Assembly: GCA_016200265.1 (NCBI GenBank)
Contig: JACQFE010000006.1
Coordinates: 1 to 64,000 of the forward strand
Reading direction: 5' to 3'
Source of the DNA: Planctomycetota bacterium
Lineage (GTDB): Bacteria > Planctomycetota > Phycisphaerae > UBA1845
DNA length: 64,000 bases
Numbering within the stretch: the first letter of the stretch is position 1; each line of letters starts with the position of its first letter. Shown piece by piece: positions 28,001-35,617 of this stretch. The translations under genes and the position numbers were made by a program. The notes beneath the pieces were generated by a model. The model was not told where the DNA came from and did not search any database. It was given only the letters and a program-made list of their open reading frames with translations.

Positions 28001-29843
28001 TCATGCCGCGACCGGAGGTGTCGGGCTGGCCGCGGTCCAACTGGCCCAACACATCGGAGCGGAGATCTTCGCAACCGCGGGAACGGAGGAAAAACGCGAT
28101 TTGCTGAAAGCCTTGGGCGTTCCTCATATATTCAACTCTCGAACGCTCAGCTTCGCCGATGAGATTCTGAAACACACCGATGGAATCGGCGTCGATGTGG
28201 TTTTGAATTCGCTCTCGGGCGATGCGATTCCCAAGAGCCTCGCGATTCTTCGTCCTTACGGACGATTCGTCGAGATCGGCAAGCGGGATGTGTATGAAGA
28301 CAGCAAGGTCGGCCTTCGACCCTTCCGTCACAACCTGTCGCTGTTCGTGCTGGACATGGACCGGCTCTGCGCCCAGCGGCCGGATGCGGCCGGTGAGGCC
28401 TTCAGGGAAGTAATGAAATTGCTTGCGGATAAAACCCTGCGACCTCTGCCCCATCGCGTATTTCCAGTGGACCGGATTCAGGACGCGTTTCGATACATGG
28501 CCCAGGCCCGGCACATCGGGAAAGTTGTGGTCTCTCTCAAGGATCAACCCATCTCGGTGGCGCAACCTCCGCTGACGTCGATTCGATTCCACAGCGATTG
28601 CTCGTACTTGGTGACCGGAGGATTGGGCGGATTTGGATTAGCGCTGGCGCGCTGGCTGATCGACCACGGCGCTCGACATGTAGCGCTGATGAGCCGAAGA
28701 CATGACGTTTCCGATTGTCTGCAGAGCGCACTCAGCGCGATGCGCGAGGAAGGCGTGGAAGTGCGCGTGCTGCGAGGGAATGTCTCCGACGCGCGGGATG
28801 TGGGCGAGGTCCTTGCGGAAATCTCGCGATCCATGCCGCCTCTGCGCGGGATCTTTCATGCGGCGATGGTTTTGGACGACGCCCCCATCAGAGACTTGAC
28901 CGTCGAACGATTCAATATCGCGATGGCGCCGAAGGCCGATGGGGCGTGGAACCTGCATCGCCTCACTCAGGATCTGCCGCTGGATCACTTCGTGCTGTTT
29001 TCATCAATGGCCTCGCAGATCGGAAACGCGGGACAAGCCAACTATGTGGCCGCAAATTCCTTTCTTGACGCTCTCGCAGGGCATCGAAACGCGCTGAATT
29101 TGCCCGCACTCACCGTCAATTGGGGCGCCCTCTCCGATGTCGGATACGTTGCAGAGAACCCTGGAATCGCCAAGCGATTGGAGGCCAACGGCGTCCGGCC
29201 GATGCCCGTCAGGCAAATGCTCTCAACGCTGGGTGTTCTGATGCAGCGTCGCGCAGTACAAGTCGGAGCCGGCTTGGTTGATTGGACGAAACTTGCGCAC
29301 ACACTGGGCCTGACAAAATCCCCAAGGTTCGCCCATTTGGTCACGCAAGGGATTGCAACTGAGATCGAAGGGAGTGGCTTCGATCGCGAGGCAATTCTGC
29401 GGGCCGACCCATCTGAGCGACTCGAGATTCTCCAAAATTATCTGCGTGAGCAACTTGCCCGAGTCCTGGGAACGACACAAAGTCGATTGGACGTCAACCA
29501 ATCCATCATGAATCTCGGCATGGACTCGCTGATGGCCGTCGAAATGAGAAATCGGATCCGCACCGCGTTGGATGTGGACATTCCGCCGACCAAGTTCATG
29601 GAGGGAATCAGTCTGCGAGGGATGGCAGCATTCGTGCTCGATCGCTTGAGCGAGCTTCATGCGTCAAGTTTCAGGAATCGCCCGGACGGTATGAAGACTG
29701 CCGAGGCTCCCGTAAAGTTGATTCACCCTGAGAATGCCAAGGCTGCACACACCGATGCTGTACAACTTCGGGCGATCGGTGACCTCAGCGATCAGGAGGT
29801 GAACGACCAACTGCAACGTCTCCTTGCGGAAGCCAAGAAATGA
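22026..29843 (+). CDS. Fully reducing type I PKS module KS-AT-DH-cMT-ER-KR-ACP
   Basis: A 2605-residue polyketide synthase with every reducing domain and a methyltransferase. KS about 5-430: C178 in DTACSSS, H313 in EAHGTGT, H353 in SNLGHPE. AT about 535-865: S629 in GHSLGEV, with VPYH where malonyl (HAFH) or methylmalonyl (YASH) motifs occur, so the extender is uncertain. DH about 895-1170: H924-x8-P933 and D1090. C-methyltransferase about 1310-1575: LEIGGGTGG. ER about 1855-2170: HAATGGVGLAAVQLA. KR about 2190-2370: TGGLGGFG, LDD at 2283-2285 (B-type), S2327 and Y2340. ACP about 2460-2545: GMDSLMAVE with S2501. A single full module with no thioesterase suggests iterative use or a very short chain. 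Residues about 1812-1848 look repeat-derived. Confidence 0.95.
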   Translation: MALREPIAIVGIGCRLPGKVSNPESFWRLLYNGVDAISEVPPDRWRWQSFYHSEPGTPGKLYVRRGGFIEGVDLFDAPFFNISRREASWADPQQRQLLEVSYEALEDAGLSLDAIAGTRAAVYVGISTYDYGAMHGRTHERLELDAYTSLGSALCVTANRISYFFDLHGPSLAVDTACSSSLVATHLACQSIWNHEASIALVGGVNVLLQPDGTIGFCQARMLAADGQCKSFDASADGYVRAEGAAVVVLKPLSQALRDEDRIYSLIRGTAVNQDGRTTGITVPSEAAQTAMLQDVYRQADIVPQDVQYVEAHGTGTAVGDPIELHAIGKALGIGRSQDDPCLVGSVKSNLGHPEAASGVVGLIKAALCVFHGQIPPSLHYRNPNPNIPFEELKLQVVRELRSWPKNGHEFRVAGVNSFGFGGTNAHVVLTSQQVESAQHVAPRGSNGRALLVPLSARSSAAVKAAAHSQAAYFADPLRASVELNDIAHTAALRRTHHEFRTTVVAHSVAEFVESARTWADDSAPVESVAPDAAGQLAFVFSGMGPQWWGMGRQLFETEPVFRKTLEQCDAALRTHVSWSLLDELGKDETRSRINETYIAQPAIFAIQMGLSRLWNSWGIRPSAVIGHSLGEVAAACCAEVLNFEDAVALIYHRSRLQQLTSGEGRMLSVAMPFAEIEALVADSDGLVSIAAYNSPESVTISGDATALQQISEGLTAREIFNRFLKVDVPYHSRAMDRLEYELQASLRTLSPRPAAITLISTVTGGKVRGEEMNAEYWWRSMRYPVRFREAIATAARNGHRMSLEISPHPVMSASISESAPGTRVFSSLRRNEPERETMLKSAGQLYSCGFSLNWKAVNGDAGQFISMPRYPWQHERYWHESERGAQERMGIQLYPFLGAKCDSTHSTWVTDLNHHCLDFLDDHQVEQNVVFPAAAYLEMALEAACELFGRPPYEIEGLTFEKVMLLPRDGRPIVQLAFGERASEFGIFSRARTTNGSWERHVVGKLYRNSDSARPGSRPLAAIRERCTSAISSADCYRLFDARGLRYGTQFRGIRSLWAGKDEAFARIELDWMRNDFAHEFLAYPGIVDSAFQVLMGVLLNETDSGRIRDGLFLPSRIAKIIYHGPPPSRLWCHARLISLTEQRLIGDIELMDDQGNVAMEIRGFHCQHVERSETALSGGLGQFRWERDPAKRTSSIRRADDLLTPSAIVTKLKAVGGVDGWRSLGSSATQSIELAEAVRAYAFEAFAKMGWRPSVGERFADEELGKRLGVVGQHDRLFRRILVSLASEGFLREKDGEWTVVRDFHAAPSHILWKRLWDQFPSETAELMLIRRCGESLDRVLRGEIDGLDLIFSGGSSTTAEHLYQDSPSYFQCNRIVQKAVAAIVQGLPEGRTLRILEIGGGTGGMTAHLLPELPVRRAKYVFTDVGRTLLSQAEQRFGRFANIEFATLDIEKNPIDQGFEAHSFDLVLASDVFHATADLRGTLENVKRLLASRGLLIVLEGKLAPTPLWCTLIFGLLKGWWLFTDTDLRGLDPWISAEAWQNLLTTSGFDEATDLTQKLGTDEAVHMVVAGRGPAVPDRETPDAARSPETNLGAWLVFSDERGVAADLCQRLRGAAHEVVCVVRTDSGRISENGTLRARGVAKEDIRSALDLATKSGLGLRGIVHLWALDLPSVREAESTVLHAARSDVLASVMHLIQCLGETDPTPPPRIVLVTKGAESVGTSRVQVEVMQSPLWGLGRVAMVEYPQFRCRLVDLEPGEWNVAGSGQLADELFAEVLDDGAEEEVAWRGGVRHVHRFQRISMEELPPTEWPISKCRSPIERRVNSPQLSIENRKSEISHRSYTVARPAGGSLDNLRLHSTERIAPQAGQVEIEVRACGLNFKDVMLAMGLLPEDALEGGFTGRTLGMECTGKIVAVGEGVREFRVGDEVIACGPGTLRSHLTLNVMYVARMPQGISFEDGATVLIAYLTAWYGLVKLARLQPGERVLIHAATGGVGLAAVQLAQHIGAEIFATAGTEEKRDLLKALGVPHIFNSRTLSFADEILKHTDGIGVDVVLNSLSGDAIPKSLAILRPYGRFVEIGKRDVYEDSKVGLRPFRHNLSLFVLDMDRLCAQRPDAAGEAFREVMKLLADKTLRPLPHRVFPVDRIQDAFRYMAQARHIGKVVVSLKDQPISVAQPPLTSIRFHSDCSYLVTGGLGGFGLALARWLIDHGARHVALMSRRHDVSDCLQSALSAMREEGVEVRVLRGNVSDARDVGEVLAEISRSMPPLRGIFHAAMVLDDAPIRDLTVERFNIAMAPKADGAWNLHRLTQDLPLDHFVLFSSMASQIGNAGQANYVAANSFLDALAGHRNALNLPALTVNWGALSDVGYVAENPGIAKRLEANGVRPMPVRQMLSTLGVLMQRRAVQVGAGLVDWTKLAHTLGLTKSPRFAHLVTQGIATEIEGSGFDREAILRADPSERLEILQNYLREQLARVLGTTQSRLDVNQSIMNLGMDSLMAVEMRNRIRTALDVDIPPTKFMEGISLRGMAAFVLDRLSELHASSFRNRPDGMKTAEAPVKLIHPENAKAAHTDAVQLRAIGDLSDQEVNDQLQRLLAEAKK

Positions 29844-29882
29844 TGATCCGTCGCGAGAGGCTCGGTCCGGGTGTCGCCGCGG

Positions 29883-30674
29883 TTAGGTTCCTTCCTCACC
29901 GATGGCGAATCTCGTAAGCGCCAACTTGCAGCCCACGTTGTCCGTCGCAATGGCAGCGACGAAACCCGTAATTCCTTCAATTTCCCGGACGAATAGCGTC
30001 CTCGTGCATCCAGTAGTGATTGAGTCCGGCGGCGGCGCGACCAAACCACATCCCGGTTCTGCTGCGTCAATCTCCTTGGTGTCAACGGAGAGGCCCCATC
30101 CGAAGGCCTTGAGACATGCTTCTTTTCGGGTCCAAAGCGACAAGAATTTCCGGTCGCGATCACAATGTGGCGCCTTTTGAAACAACTCATATTCGCGGCG
30201 CGCGAGGAATTCACGGGCCATGCCATCGGCATCAGGAACAGGTCGTATTTGCTCGATGTCGATTCCCACCACACTGCATGCCGACGTGGCCACAAGTGCG
30301 ACGTCACCCGAATGGGAGAGGTTGAAATGCAACTCCTCAAATGGTGACGGCAATTGAGGCTTTCCAAAAGCACCGTACTCGAAGCGCAGTGCTGACGGAG
30401 AGGCGCCGATGCACTTCGCGAGCAGCATCCTTAACGCCGCCCGTGCTACGATGAACCTCCGGCGACCGTGTGGAAACATGAAGCAGGATGACCGCACCCG
30501 TTCGTCCGGTGACAATACGCTCTCCAACTCCGCGAGCTTGGATTCAGATGCAGACAGCGAGACGCACCAGACAACAACAGGTTGACGTGGTATTGGTGCA
30601 TGCAAGTCACGTGCTCTTTCCAGGCCCAGGAGCCCTGCAGGGTTCACTTCCATGCTCGCGGCTTGTGTCGTCAT
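29883..30674 (-). CDS. Sfp-type 4'-phosphopantetheinyl transferase
   Basis: It activates carrier domains by moving the phosphopantetheine arm of CoA onto their serine. The 263-residue protein has the Sfp family motifs: RRRFIVARAALR, GKPQL then FNLSHSGD, VVGIDIEQIRP (D139, E141 for Mg) and FLSLWTRKEACLKAFG (W181, K184, E185, K189). It converges on the PKS, 39 bases away, and would serve the three carrier domains of this cluster. Its ATG overlaps the stop of a short upstream frame in an ATGA arrangement. Confidence 0.92.
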   Translation of the reverse strand: MTTQAASMEVNPAGLLGLERARDLHAPIPRQPVVVWCVSLSASESKLAELESVLSPDERVRSSCFMFPHGRRRFIVARAALRMLLAKCIGASPSALRFEYGAFGKPQLPSPFEELHFNLSHSGDVALVATSACSVVGIDIEQIRPVPDADGMAREFLARREYELFQKAPHCDRDRKFLSLWTRKEACLKAFGWGLSVDTKEIDAAEPGCGLVAPPPDSITTGCTRTLFVREIEGITGFVAAIATDNVGCKLALTRFAIGEEGT

Positions 30675-30922
30675 CGTTGCACCGATGCCGCCTGCATCGC
30701 ACGATCAACGCCGAGGCGATGCTGCACCCGCGGTCCGTGCCAACTTCCTGAGGCGTCCAAATCTCTTGTCACGAAGTCCCAACTGTGAAGTATGATTGGC
30801 TTTCCCAAATCACACAACTGCGTCAATCGGTTGGCGATGGCCACGCCGCTTACCATTTTCCCGTCCCGCTCCAACACGCCAATTTGCGATGACGCCCGGT
30901 ACTGCATAGAGTTCCAAGCCAT
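30671..30922 (-). CDS. Possible short hypothetical protein coupled to the PPTase gene
   Basis: A minus-strand frame beginning MAWNSMQYRASSQ encodes about 83 residues, and its TGA overlaps the PPTase ATG (ATGA), a sign of coupled translation. The frame stays open further upstream. A GGAGGAGG lies at 30951-30958 but no start sits at a normal distance from it, so the start is uncertain and the gene may be truncated. I do not recognise a family. It may be a real small gene, a remnant, or chance. The rest of the 30675-31092 gap shows nothing else. Confidence 0.35.
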   Translation of the reverse strand: MAWNSMQYRASSQIGVLERDGKMVSGVAIANRLTQLCDLGKPIILHSWDFVTRDLDASGSWHGPRVQHRLGVDRAMQAASVQR

Positions 30923-31092
30923 CCAAACGTCGCTTCCGAAGAGTTGATGCCTCCTCCGAGTTGGCAACGCTTTTCGGAGTGTCTGACGTTCTGTTTGGGA
31001 ATCAGAATCGATCGACTTGTCAGGCGCCCGGCAAGACGTTGACCGAAAGCTTGGGCTTGCGATCGGCGTCCGGGGGTTTCGGAGGAAACTGC

Positions 31093-32283
31093 GTGCACTT
31101 GAGTGTTGTCTATGTGGTTCGGAACCTGACGCGCAACCGTCGCCGCACCGCACTCACCTGCGCCGCTGTGGGTCTTCCGATCATGATTTTTGTTCTGTCA
31201 ACGGCCGTCATCGACGGGATCGGTGCATTCCTGGACAACTCTGGAAAGCAGCTTCGTTTGGTGGTCATGAATCATGGGTCCGTCGTCAATCCACTGCCTT
31301 CCGGCTATCGATCGAAAATCGAATCCCTCGACCCGACCGGCTCTCGAATCTTGTCCGTTTGCGGCATGCGCTGGATCGGCGGACAGGTGCAAAACGACCC
31401 CCGGCCGCTCTCCACGCTCGCCGTGGACGCCGATACGTTCGTCGCCACTTTTCCTGACCAACAGTTGACGCCCGAGGAAATCGAACAATGGAACCGCAGC
31501 CGGCAGTCGATTCTGGTTGGCGCGGCCACGGCGGCGGCGTTCGGCTGGAAAACAGGCGATCGAATCACAATTCGCTCATCGATTCCGCCGTACGTGTCAA
31601 TGGAGTTTCGCGTGGTTTCAACCGCCTCGCGACCCGGAAAAGACCCCGTCACGATTTTCTGCCGCCGCGACTACCTGGAAGAAGCGATGAAATCGGCCGT
31701 GTTTCCTGAAGGCTGGAATCTGACTGGCAGTGTGTCGTTTTTCTTTGTGCGTTGCACGAGCATGGCCGATCTGGATTACTTTCGGGTCGCCATTGACGAA
31801 CTCTTTGCACGCTCTCTCGATCGAACAAAGACCCAGGACGAAAAGACGTTCATGAACGCGTTCATCACTCAATTTCTGGATATGCCGAACAACCTGACGC
31901 GGCTCGCGGCAGTCACCATCATCGTCGCGGTCATCGCCGCCACGAATACGATGAGCATGAATCTTCGGGATCGATTGAGCGAAATCGCGGTCCTGAAGTC
32001 CATTGGATTTTCGGCACCGATTCTCTTCGCGTTCATCCAGGCGGAAAGTCTGTTTCTGTGCCTACTGGGCGGGCTGATCGGCGCGTTAGTCCCCTTCATC
32101 GGATTCGGCTATACTCCGCTAAAAGAAGTGAGTGTCCCACTGATCCAACATATTGAGATTTCGCTGGGAGTTTGCGTGAAAGCGCAATTCATGGCCCTCG
32201 CCGTCGGTGTGCTCGCCGCAGCCTGGCCCGCGTGGTCCGCGTCACACGCGAAAGTCGTCGCAGCGCTGAGAAAGCTGAATTAA
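31093..32283 (+). CDS. ABC transporter permease, FtsX/MacB-like
   Basis: Membrane subunit of an ABC system, 396 residues from the GTG at 31093, which has GGAGGA six bases upstream. The longer frame from 30961 lacks a site. It shows the MacB/LolC-type layout: one N-terminal transmembrane helix after VVRNLTRNRRRTALTCAAVG, a periplasmic domain of about 230 residues, then three C-terminal helices with the DRLSEIAVLKSIGFS motif typical of FtsX-domain permeases. It starts a two-gene unit with a second permease. No ATPase or adaptor gene is adjacent. Export of the polyketide product is a natural guess from context only. Confidence 0.82.
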   Translation: MHLSVVYVVRNLTRNRRRTALTCAAVGLPIMIFVLSTAVIDGIGAFLDNSGKQLRLVVMNHGSVVNPLPSGYRSKIESLDPTGSRILSVCGMRWIGGQVQNDPRPLSTLAVDADTFVATFPDQQLTPEEIEQWNRSRQSILVGAATAAAFGWKTGDRITIRSSIPPYVSMEFRVVSTASRPGKDPVTIFCRRDYLEEAMKSAVFPEGWNLTGSVSFFFVRCTSMADLDYFRVAIDELFARSLDRTKTQDEKTFMNAFITQFLDMPNNLTRLAAVTIIVAVIAATNTMSMNLRDRLSEIAVLKSIGFSAPILFAFIQAESLFLCLLGGLIGALVPFIGFGYTPLKEVSVPLIQHIEISLGVCVKAQFMALAVGVLAAAWPAWSASHAKVVAALRKLN

Positions 32284-32320
32284 CGGGACGTCCTATGCAG
32301 GATTCGCCTGAGATTCCGAT

Positions 32321-33493
32321 ATGCGACTTCCTCTTTATTACAACTGGCACTGCTTGTGGCGGCAGAAGCTGAACAACCTTCTGACCTTTGTCGTCGTTGC
32401 AACAGTCGTGTTTGTACTTTCCGTGTTGCTCTCTTTCGCCGCGGGCATCCGCGCGTCGTTGGCGGCCACCGGTCTGTCACGAAATGTTCTCGTTCTGAAG
32501 CCTGGCGCGACGGCGGAAAGCACCAGCCTGATTCTGCTGGATGAGGCCGTCCGTCTGGTCCAATGCCCGGGCATTGCCCGCGACGCGACCGGATCGCCGA
32601 TGATCAGCCTGGAACTGTGCGTTCAAACAACGATTCCGCGTCGCGCCGGGGACAAATCGTCGGCCAACGTGGCGATCCGCGGCGTTGATGAGATTGGGCT
32701 TGCGGTTCACAGCGAAGTCCATCTGATTGACGGAAGAATGTTCAAGCCCGGTGCACTGGAAATCATTACCGGGAAAGCCGCGTGCGAACGCTATGCGGAC
32801 CTGAAGATCGGCAGCGAGACTCTCCTGGGGCGATCCGGAAACCGTGAATTCAGAGTGGTTGGAATCTTCGAGGCCGGCGGTGGCGCGCTGGAAAACGAAC
32901 TCTGGGTTCCCCGGACCATCCTGGAGGATGTATACGGCCGACGGTTTGTGTCGAGCGCTGTGCTGCAACTCCAGCAGCCGAATCTCGCCGACGAGGCAAT
33001 CCGCTACATCAAGAGTCCTGCCGTGCAACTTGAGGCCAAGCGCGAGCCGGACTACTACGCGGATTTGTCCACCCGAGTGCAGGAAATGGTTCTCCTCGCA
33101 TCCATTTTAGTTGGGGTCATGGCATTTGGTGCGGTGTTTGCGGTGGCCAACACGATGTATGCCGCCGTCGACAGCCGCCAGCGCGAAATCGCCATGTTGC
33201 GGACCATCGGCTTCGAACGATCCGCGATCGTCCTTTCGTTTCTGATCGAATCATTCCTCCTTTGCGCCGTCGCTTGTGCGACGGGACTTGTCGCCAGCAT
33301 GTTCGTGAACCGCCCGCGACAGGACTTTCTATCCGATGTCACATGGACGGCGCTTGCGTACCAGTCAAAGTTCACGCTCCAAACGCTCTTCAGCGCGCTC
33401 GGCCTTTCTTTGTTTGTGGGTGTGGTCGGCGGCGCGGCGCCGGCAATTCGAGCCGCAAGAACCAAAATCATCGAAGCATTGCGAAAGGCGTAG
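32321..33493 (+). CDS. Second ABC transporter permease, FtsX/MacB-like
   Basis: A 390-residue permease with the same layout as its upstream neighbour: N-terminal helix (about 20-45), large periplasmic domain, three C-terminal helices, and SRQREIAMLRTIGFERSAI in place of the neighbour's motif. The two proteins are paralogous in design but clearly different in sequence, suggesting a heterodimeric channel. The gap between the genes is 37 bases. The matching ATPase must be encoded elsewhere, because the only ABC ATPases in the window are ModC and UvrA. Confidence 0.83.
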   Translation: MRLPLYYNWHCLWRQKLNNLLTFVVVATVVFVLSVLLSFAAGIRASLAATGLSRNVLVLKPGATAESTSLILLDEAVRLVQCPGIARDATGSPMISLELCVQTTIPRRAGDKSSANVAIRGVDEIGLAVHSEVHLIDGRMFKPGALEIITGKAACERYADLKIGSETLLGRSGNREFRVVGIFEAGGGALENELWVPRTILEDVYGRRFVSSAVLQLQQPNLADEAIRYIKSPAVQLEAKREPDYYADLSTRVQEMVLLASILVGVMAFGAVFAVANTMYAAVDSRQREIAMLRTIGFERSAIVLSFLIESFLLCAVACATGLVASMFVNRPRQDFLSDVTWTALAYQSKFTLQTLFSALGLSLFVGVVGGAAPAIRAARTKIIEALRKA

Positions 33494-33608
33494 CTTGGAT
33501 CGCTTCTCTCGCTCTCCGACCCGGCGCGATCATCGAAAGCAGCCTGCATTCAATTGAGTCCCTCGATCCCTTCCATTCGACGGGCGTTTCCATTTCAAGA
33601 GAGGGACT

Positions 33609-33629
33609 TAGTGCCCAACAATGGCACTA
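33609..33629. terminator. Hairpin between convergent genes
   Basis: TAGTGCC and GGCACTA form a 7-bp perfect stem with a 7-base loop in the gap between the permease operon and the convergent cohesin-like gene. There is no U-tract, so a terminator role is possible but weakly supported. Confidence 0.35.
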
Positions 33630-33654
33630 CAACTCAGGCTCAGGACCACATGGC

Positions 33655-34992
33655 CTATGACTTGCGAGCGGCGGGCGGCCGCAGCACCGAAAATCCCACT
33701 TTCGCGGCGATCAGCAGAACCAGAGCCATAACCACGAGCCCCCACGATCCGCTCGCGGGAATAATCCGGCAGGTCGGCGTGCAGGCAAGGATGGGGGGAG
33801 CAAAGTCACCCGGGCAATCAATTCCGTTGAATGCAAACACGCGCCGCCCATGATCGTCCACCAGCGCCGTCGTTCGTGGATTCACGGCGCTAAACAGGCA
33901 AATCGACTCGTTCGACTGCGCTAGCACACGTAACTGGATGCACGCCATTGTCGCCGGACCCTGAGTCCCCGTCCCTCCAAAGGGAATGCTCGTCGCATAA
34001 AAAATGGTCCCCGCGGAAGGATCAACCGACTCAAACACTTCAACCGAAAATGGCGAACCGAAATTGCAACTGGCGCCCGGCGATATGTCAACGAATCCGT
34101 ATACGGCCGGATCATATTCAATCGAAAACTGTCCCCCGGTAATGACCAGGTCACCGGCCCCAAGGTGAATCGCAAGAGTAACAATATCGCCCGGATGCGG
34201 GCGCTTGCAGTCAGAGTCCGAACTGATGCACAAACTCGGATTCCGACATCCCGTACCAGTGCAACGTCCCTCCTGGCAAACGTCATTGGAGGTGCATGAT
34301 AAACCGTCGTCGCAAGGAAGGCCCTCATTCGAAAACATGAGATCGCAATGCCCGGTCGTCGGATTGCATACGCCGGCAATGCACGGTTCATTCAACCCGG
34401 CGCAGTCGTCCGTACCGATCGTGCAAGTGCATGAATCACTTACTGACGCGGTCGTGCAGGAAAACTTCGGTGCCGCCGCACCTGGACAAGTTCCGCTATT
34501 GTCGATCTGCACTGCGCTACCTGCGTCATTGACCAAAGTCGCCTTAAACGGCGAGCCTTGATCGAACAAGCAGACTTCACTTGATCCATTGTGGATCGCA
34601 CGAAACGTGACGCATGCCAGCGCAGCCGGACCGCGAGTTCCACCCATCGAACCATACTCCACGGGATTCACACCTACGGCATAGAACACAGTTCCCTGCG
34701 CCGTGGATTCATTACTGAACAACTCCAACGAAAATGGTGATTGGAGATCACAGTTCCGTCCGGGCGAGATGCTCACCAAAGCCAACGCCGTGTTGTCGTA
34801 TTCGAGCGAGAATTGCGCGCCGAGGATCACATCGTCCCCGCCGCTCAGGTTGACCCGAACCGTGGTCGGCGCGAAACAGCCGGTGCCGGCCTCAACACAT
34901 ACGCTTGATGAAGCCATGGCGAAGTGCGGCCACACAAGCGTCGAGAGTCCGATGAAATGTAGTAACAATCCCCTCCCAATTCGCACACGCAC
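33655..34992 (-). CDS. Secreted protein with two cohesin-like domains and a C-terminal sorting tail
   Basis: A 445-residue exported protein. Residues 1-27 form a signal peptide ending FAMASS. Two similar domains of about 130 residues (about 35-165 and 260-395) share the pattern GDxVxLxxxLxxxD-GGQFSxEYDxxxxxFVDISPGxxC and read as cohesin-type beta-sandwiches. Between them is a Cys-rich linker with CDDGLSCTSNDVCQEGRC. The C-terminus (IPASGSWG, hydrophobic helix, then basic residues) is a PEP-CTERM-like surface-sorting signal common in planctomycetes. GTG at 34992 is the longest start. GTG at 34986 has better spacing from AAGGGG. It could scaffold dockerin proteins such as the one at 47278. Confidence 0.75.
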   Translation of the reverse strand: MRVRIGRGLLLHFIGLSTLVWPHFAMASSSVCVEAGTGCFAPTTVRVNLSGGDDVILGAQFSLEYDNTALALVSISPGRNCDLQSPFSLELFSNESTAQGTVFYAVGVNPVEYGSMGGTRGPAALACVTFRAIHNGSSEVCLFDQGSPFKATLVNDAGSAVQIDNSGTCPGAAAPKFSCTTASVSDSCTCTIGTDDCAGLNEPCIAGVCNPTTGHCDLMFSNEGLPCDDGLSCTSNDVCQEGRCTGTGCRNPSLCISSDSDCKRPHPGDIVTLAIHLGAGDLVITGGQFSIEYDPAVYGFVDISPGASCNFGSPFSVEVFESVDPSAGTIFYATSIPFGGTGTQGPATMACIQLRVLAQSNESICLFSAVNPRTTALVDDHGRRVFAFNGIDCPGDFAPPILACTPTCRIIPASGSWGLVVMALVLLIAAKVGFSVLRPPAARKS

Positions 34993-35231
34993 CCCCTTCG
35001 ACGAAAACGACTTTGCAGCAATTATACCTGATTGGGCCCCACTTATTTCACCGAAGTGCGCAATTTGGCAGAATTAACGGGTTACCGGTTCCATTTGAAA
35101 GGCTCCTTAAATGTACTCCAATTCGATGGGAACTTGCATTTTATTTCGGACTAAATAGCAAATGACTCTCGAACTCCCCGCTCGAATCCCCGATTCCACA
35201 AAAAATGCACAATTTCCGGCCGACGGCGGAC

Positions 35232-35259
35232 TTGACATCATTTTAGTTACTACTAAACT
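35232..35259 (+). promoter_or_regulatory. Promoter and overlapping operator of the arsR-type gene
   Basis: TTGACA at 35232-35237 and TAAACT at 35254-35259 are 16 bases apart. An inverted repeat, TTTAGT-tact-ACTAAA (35242-35257), lies across the spacer and -10. The ATG follows 8 bases after the -10, so the message would be leaderless or nearly so. A repressor bound at the palindrome would block the polymerase, which suggests autoregulation by the ArsR-type protein. Confidence 0.6.
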
Positions 35260-35266
35260 ATATTTG

Positions 35267-35617
35267 ATGGCTTCGACCCTTGAACTCATCGCCGGGCCCA
35301 GACGCCAGCGGCTCTTGCAATTAATGTGGGATCGCGAGCGGACGGCCGGGGATTTGGCCGCGCAATTCGATGTGACCTTCGGAGCGATTTCGCAACACCT
35401 GCGCCTGCTGAGTGACGCGAATCTTGTGGAGGTCCGTCGAGTCGGCAGAAGCCGGATCTATCGTGCAAAGAAGGAATCGTTCGGACCACTGGCCGCCGCA
35501 CTTCAAGTCATGTGGTCCGATCAACTGGCGAAATTGAAACAACTTGCAGAAAGTGAAATTGCGGCAACGACAGGGCATCATGTGGATGATCTTGATTCGG
35601 ATAAGGAGAAGAAATGA
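35267..35617 (+). CDS. ArsR-family winged-helix transcriptional regulator
   Basis: A small DNA-binding repressor, 116 residues from the ATG at 35267. The frame is open from 35162, but that would read through the promoter. The winged helix is clear: GPRRQRLLQLMWDRERTAGDLAAQF, the recognition helix VTFGAISQHLRLLSDANLV and the wing VRRVGRSRIYRAKKE. No metal-binding CxC motif is present, so it belongs to the type paired with AHSA1 genes rather than to metal sensors. The next gene overlaps it (ATGA) and encodes an AHSA1 protein, the usual partner. Confidence 0.88.
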   Translation: MASTLELIAGPRRQRLLQLMWDRERTAGDLAAQFDVTFGAISQHLRLLSDANLVEVRRVGRSRIYRAKKESFGPLAAALQVMWSDQLAKLKQLAESEIAATTGHHVDDLDSDKEKK

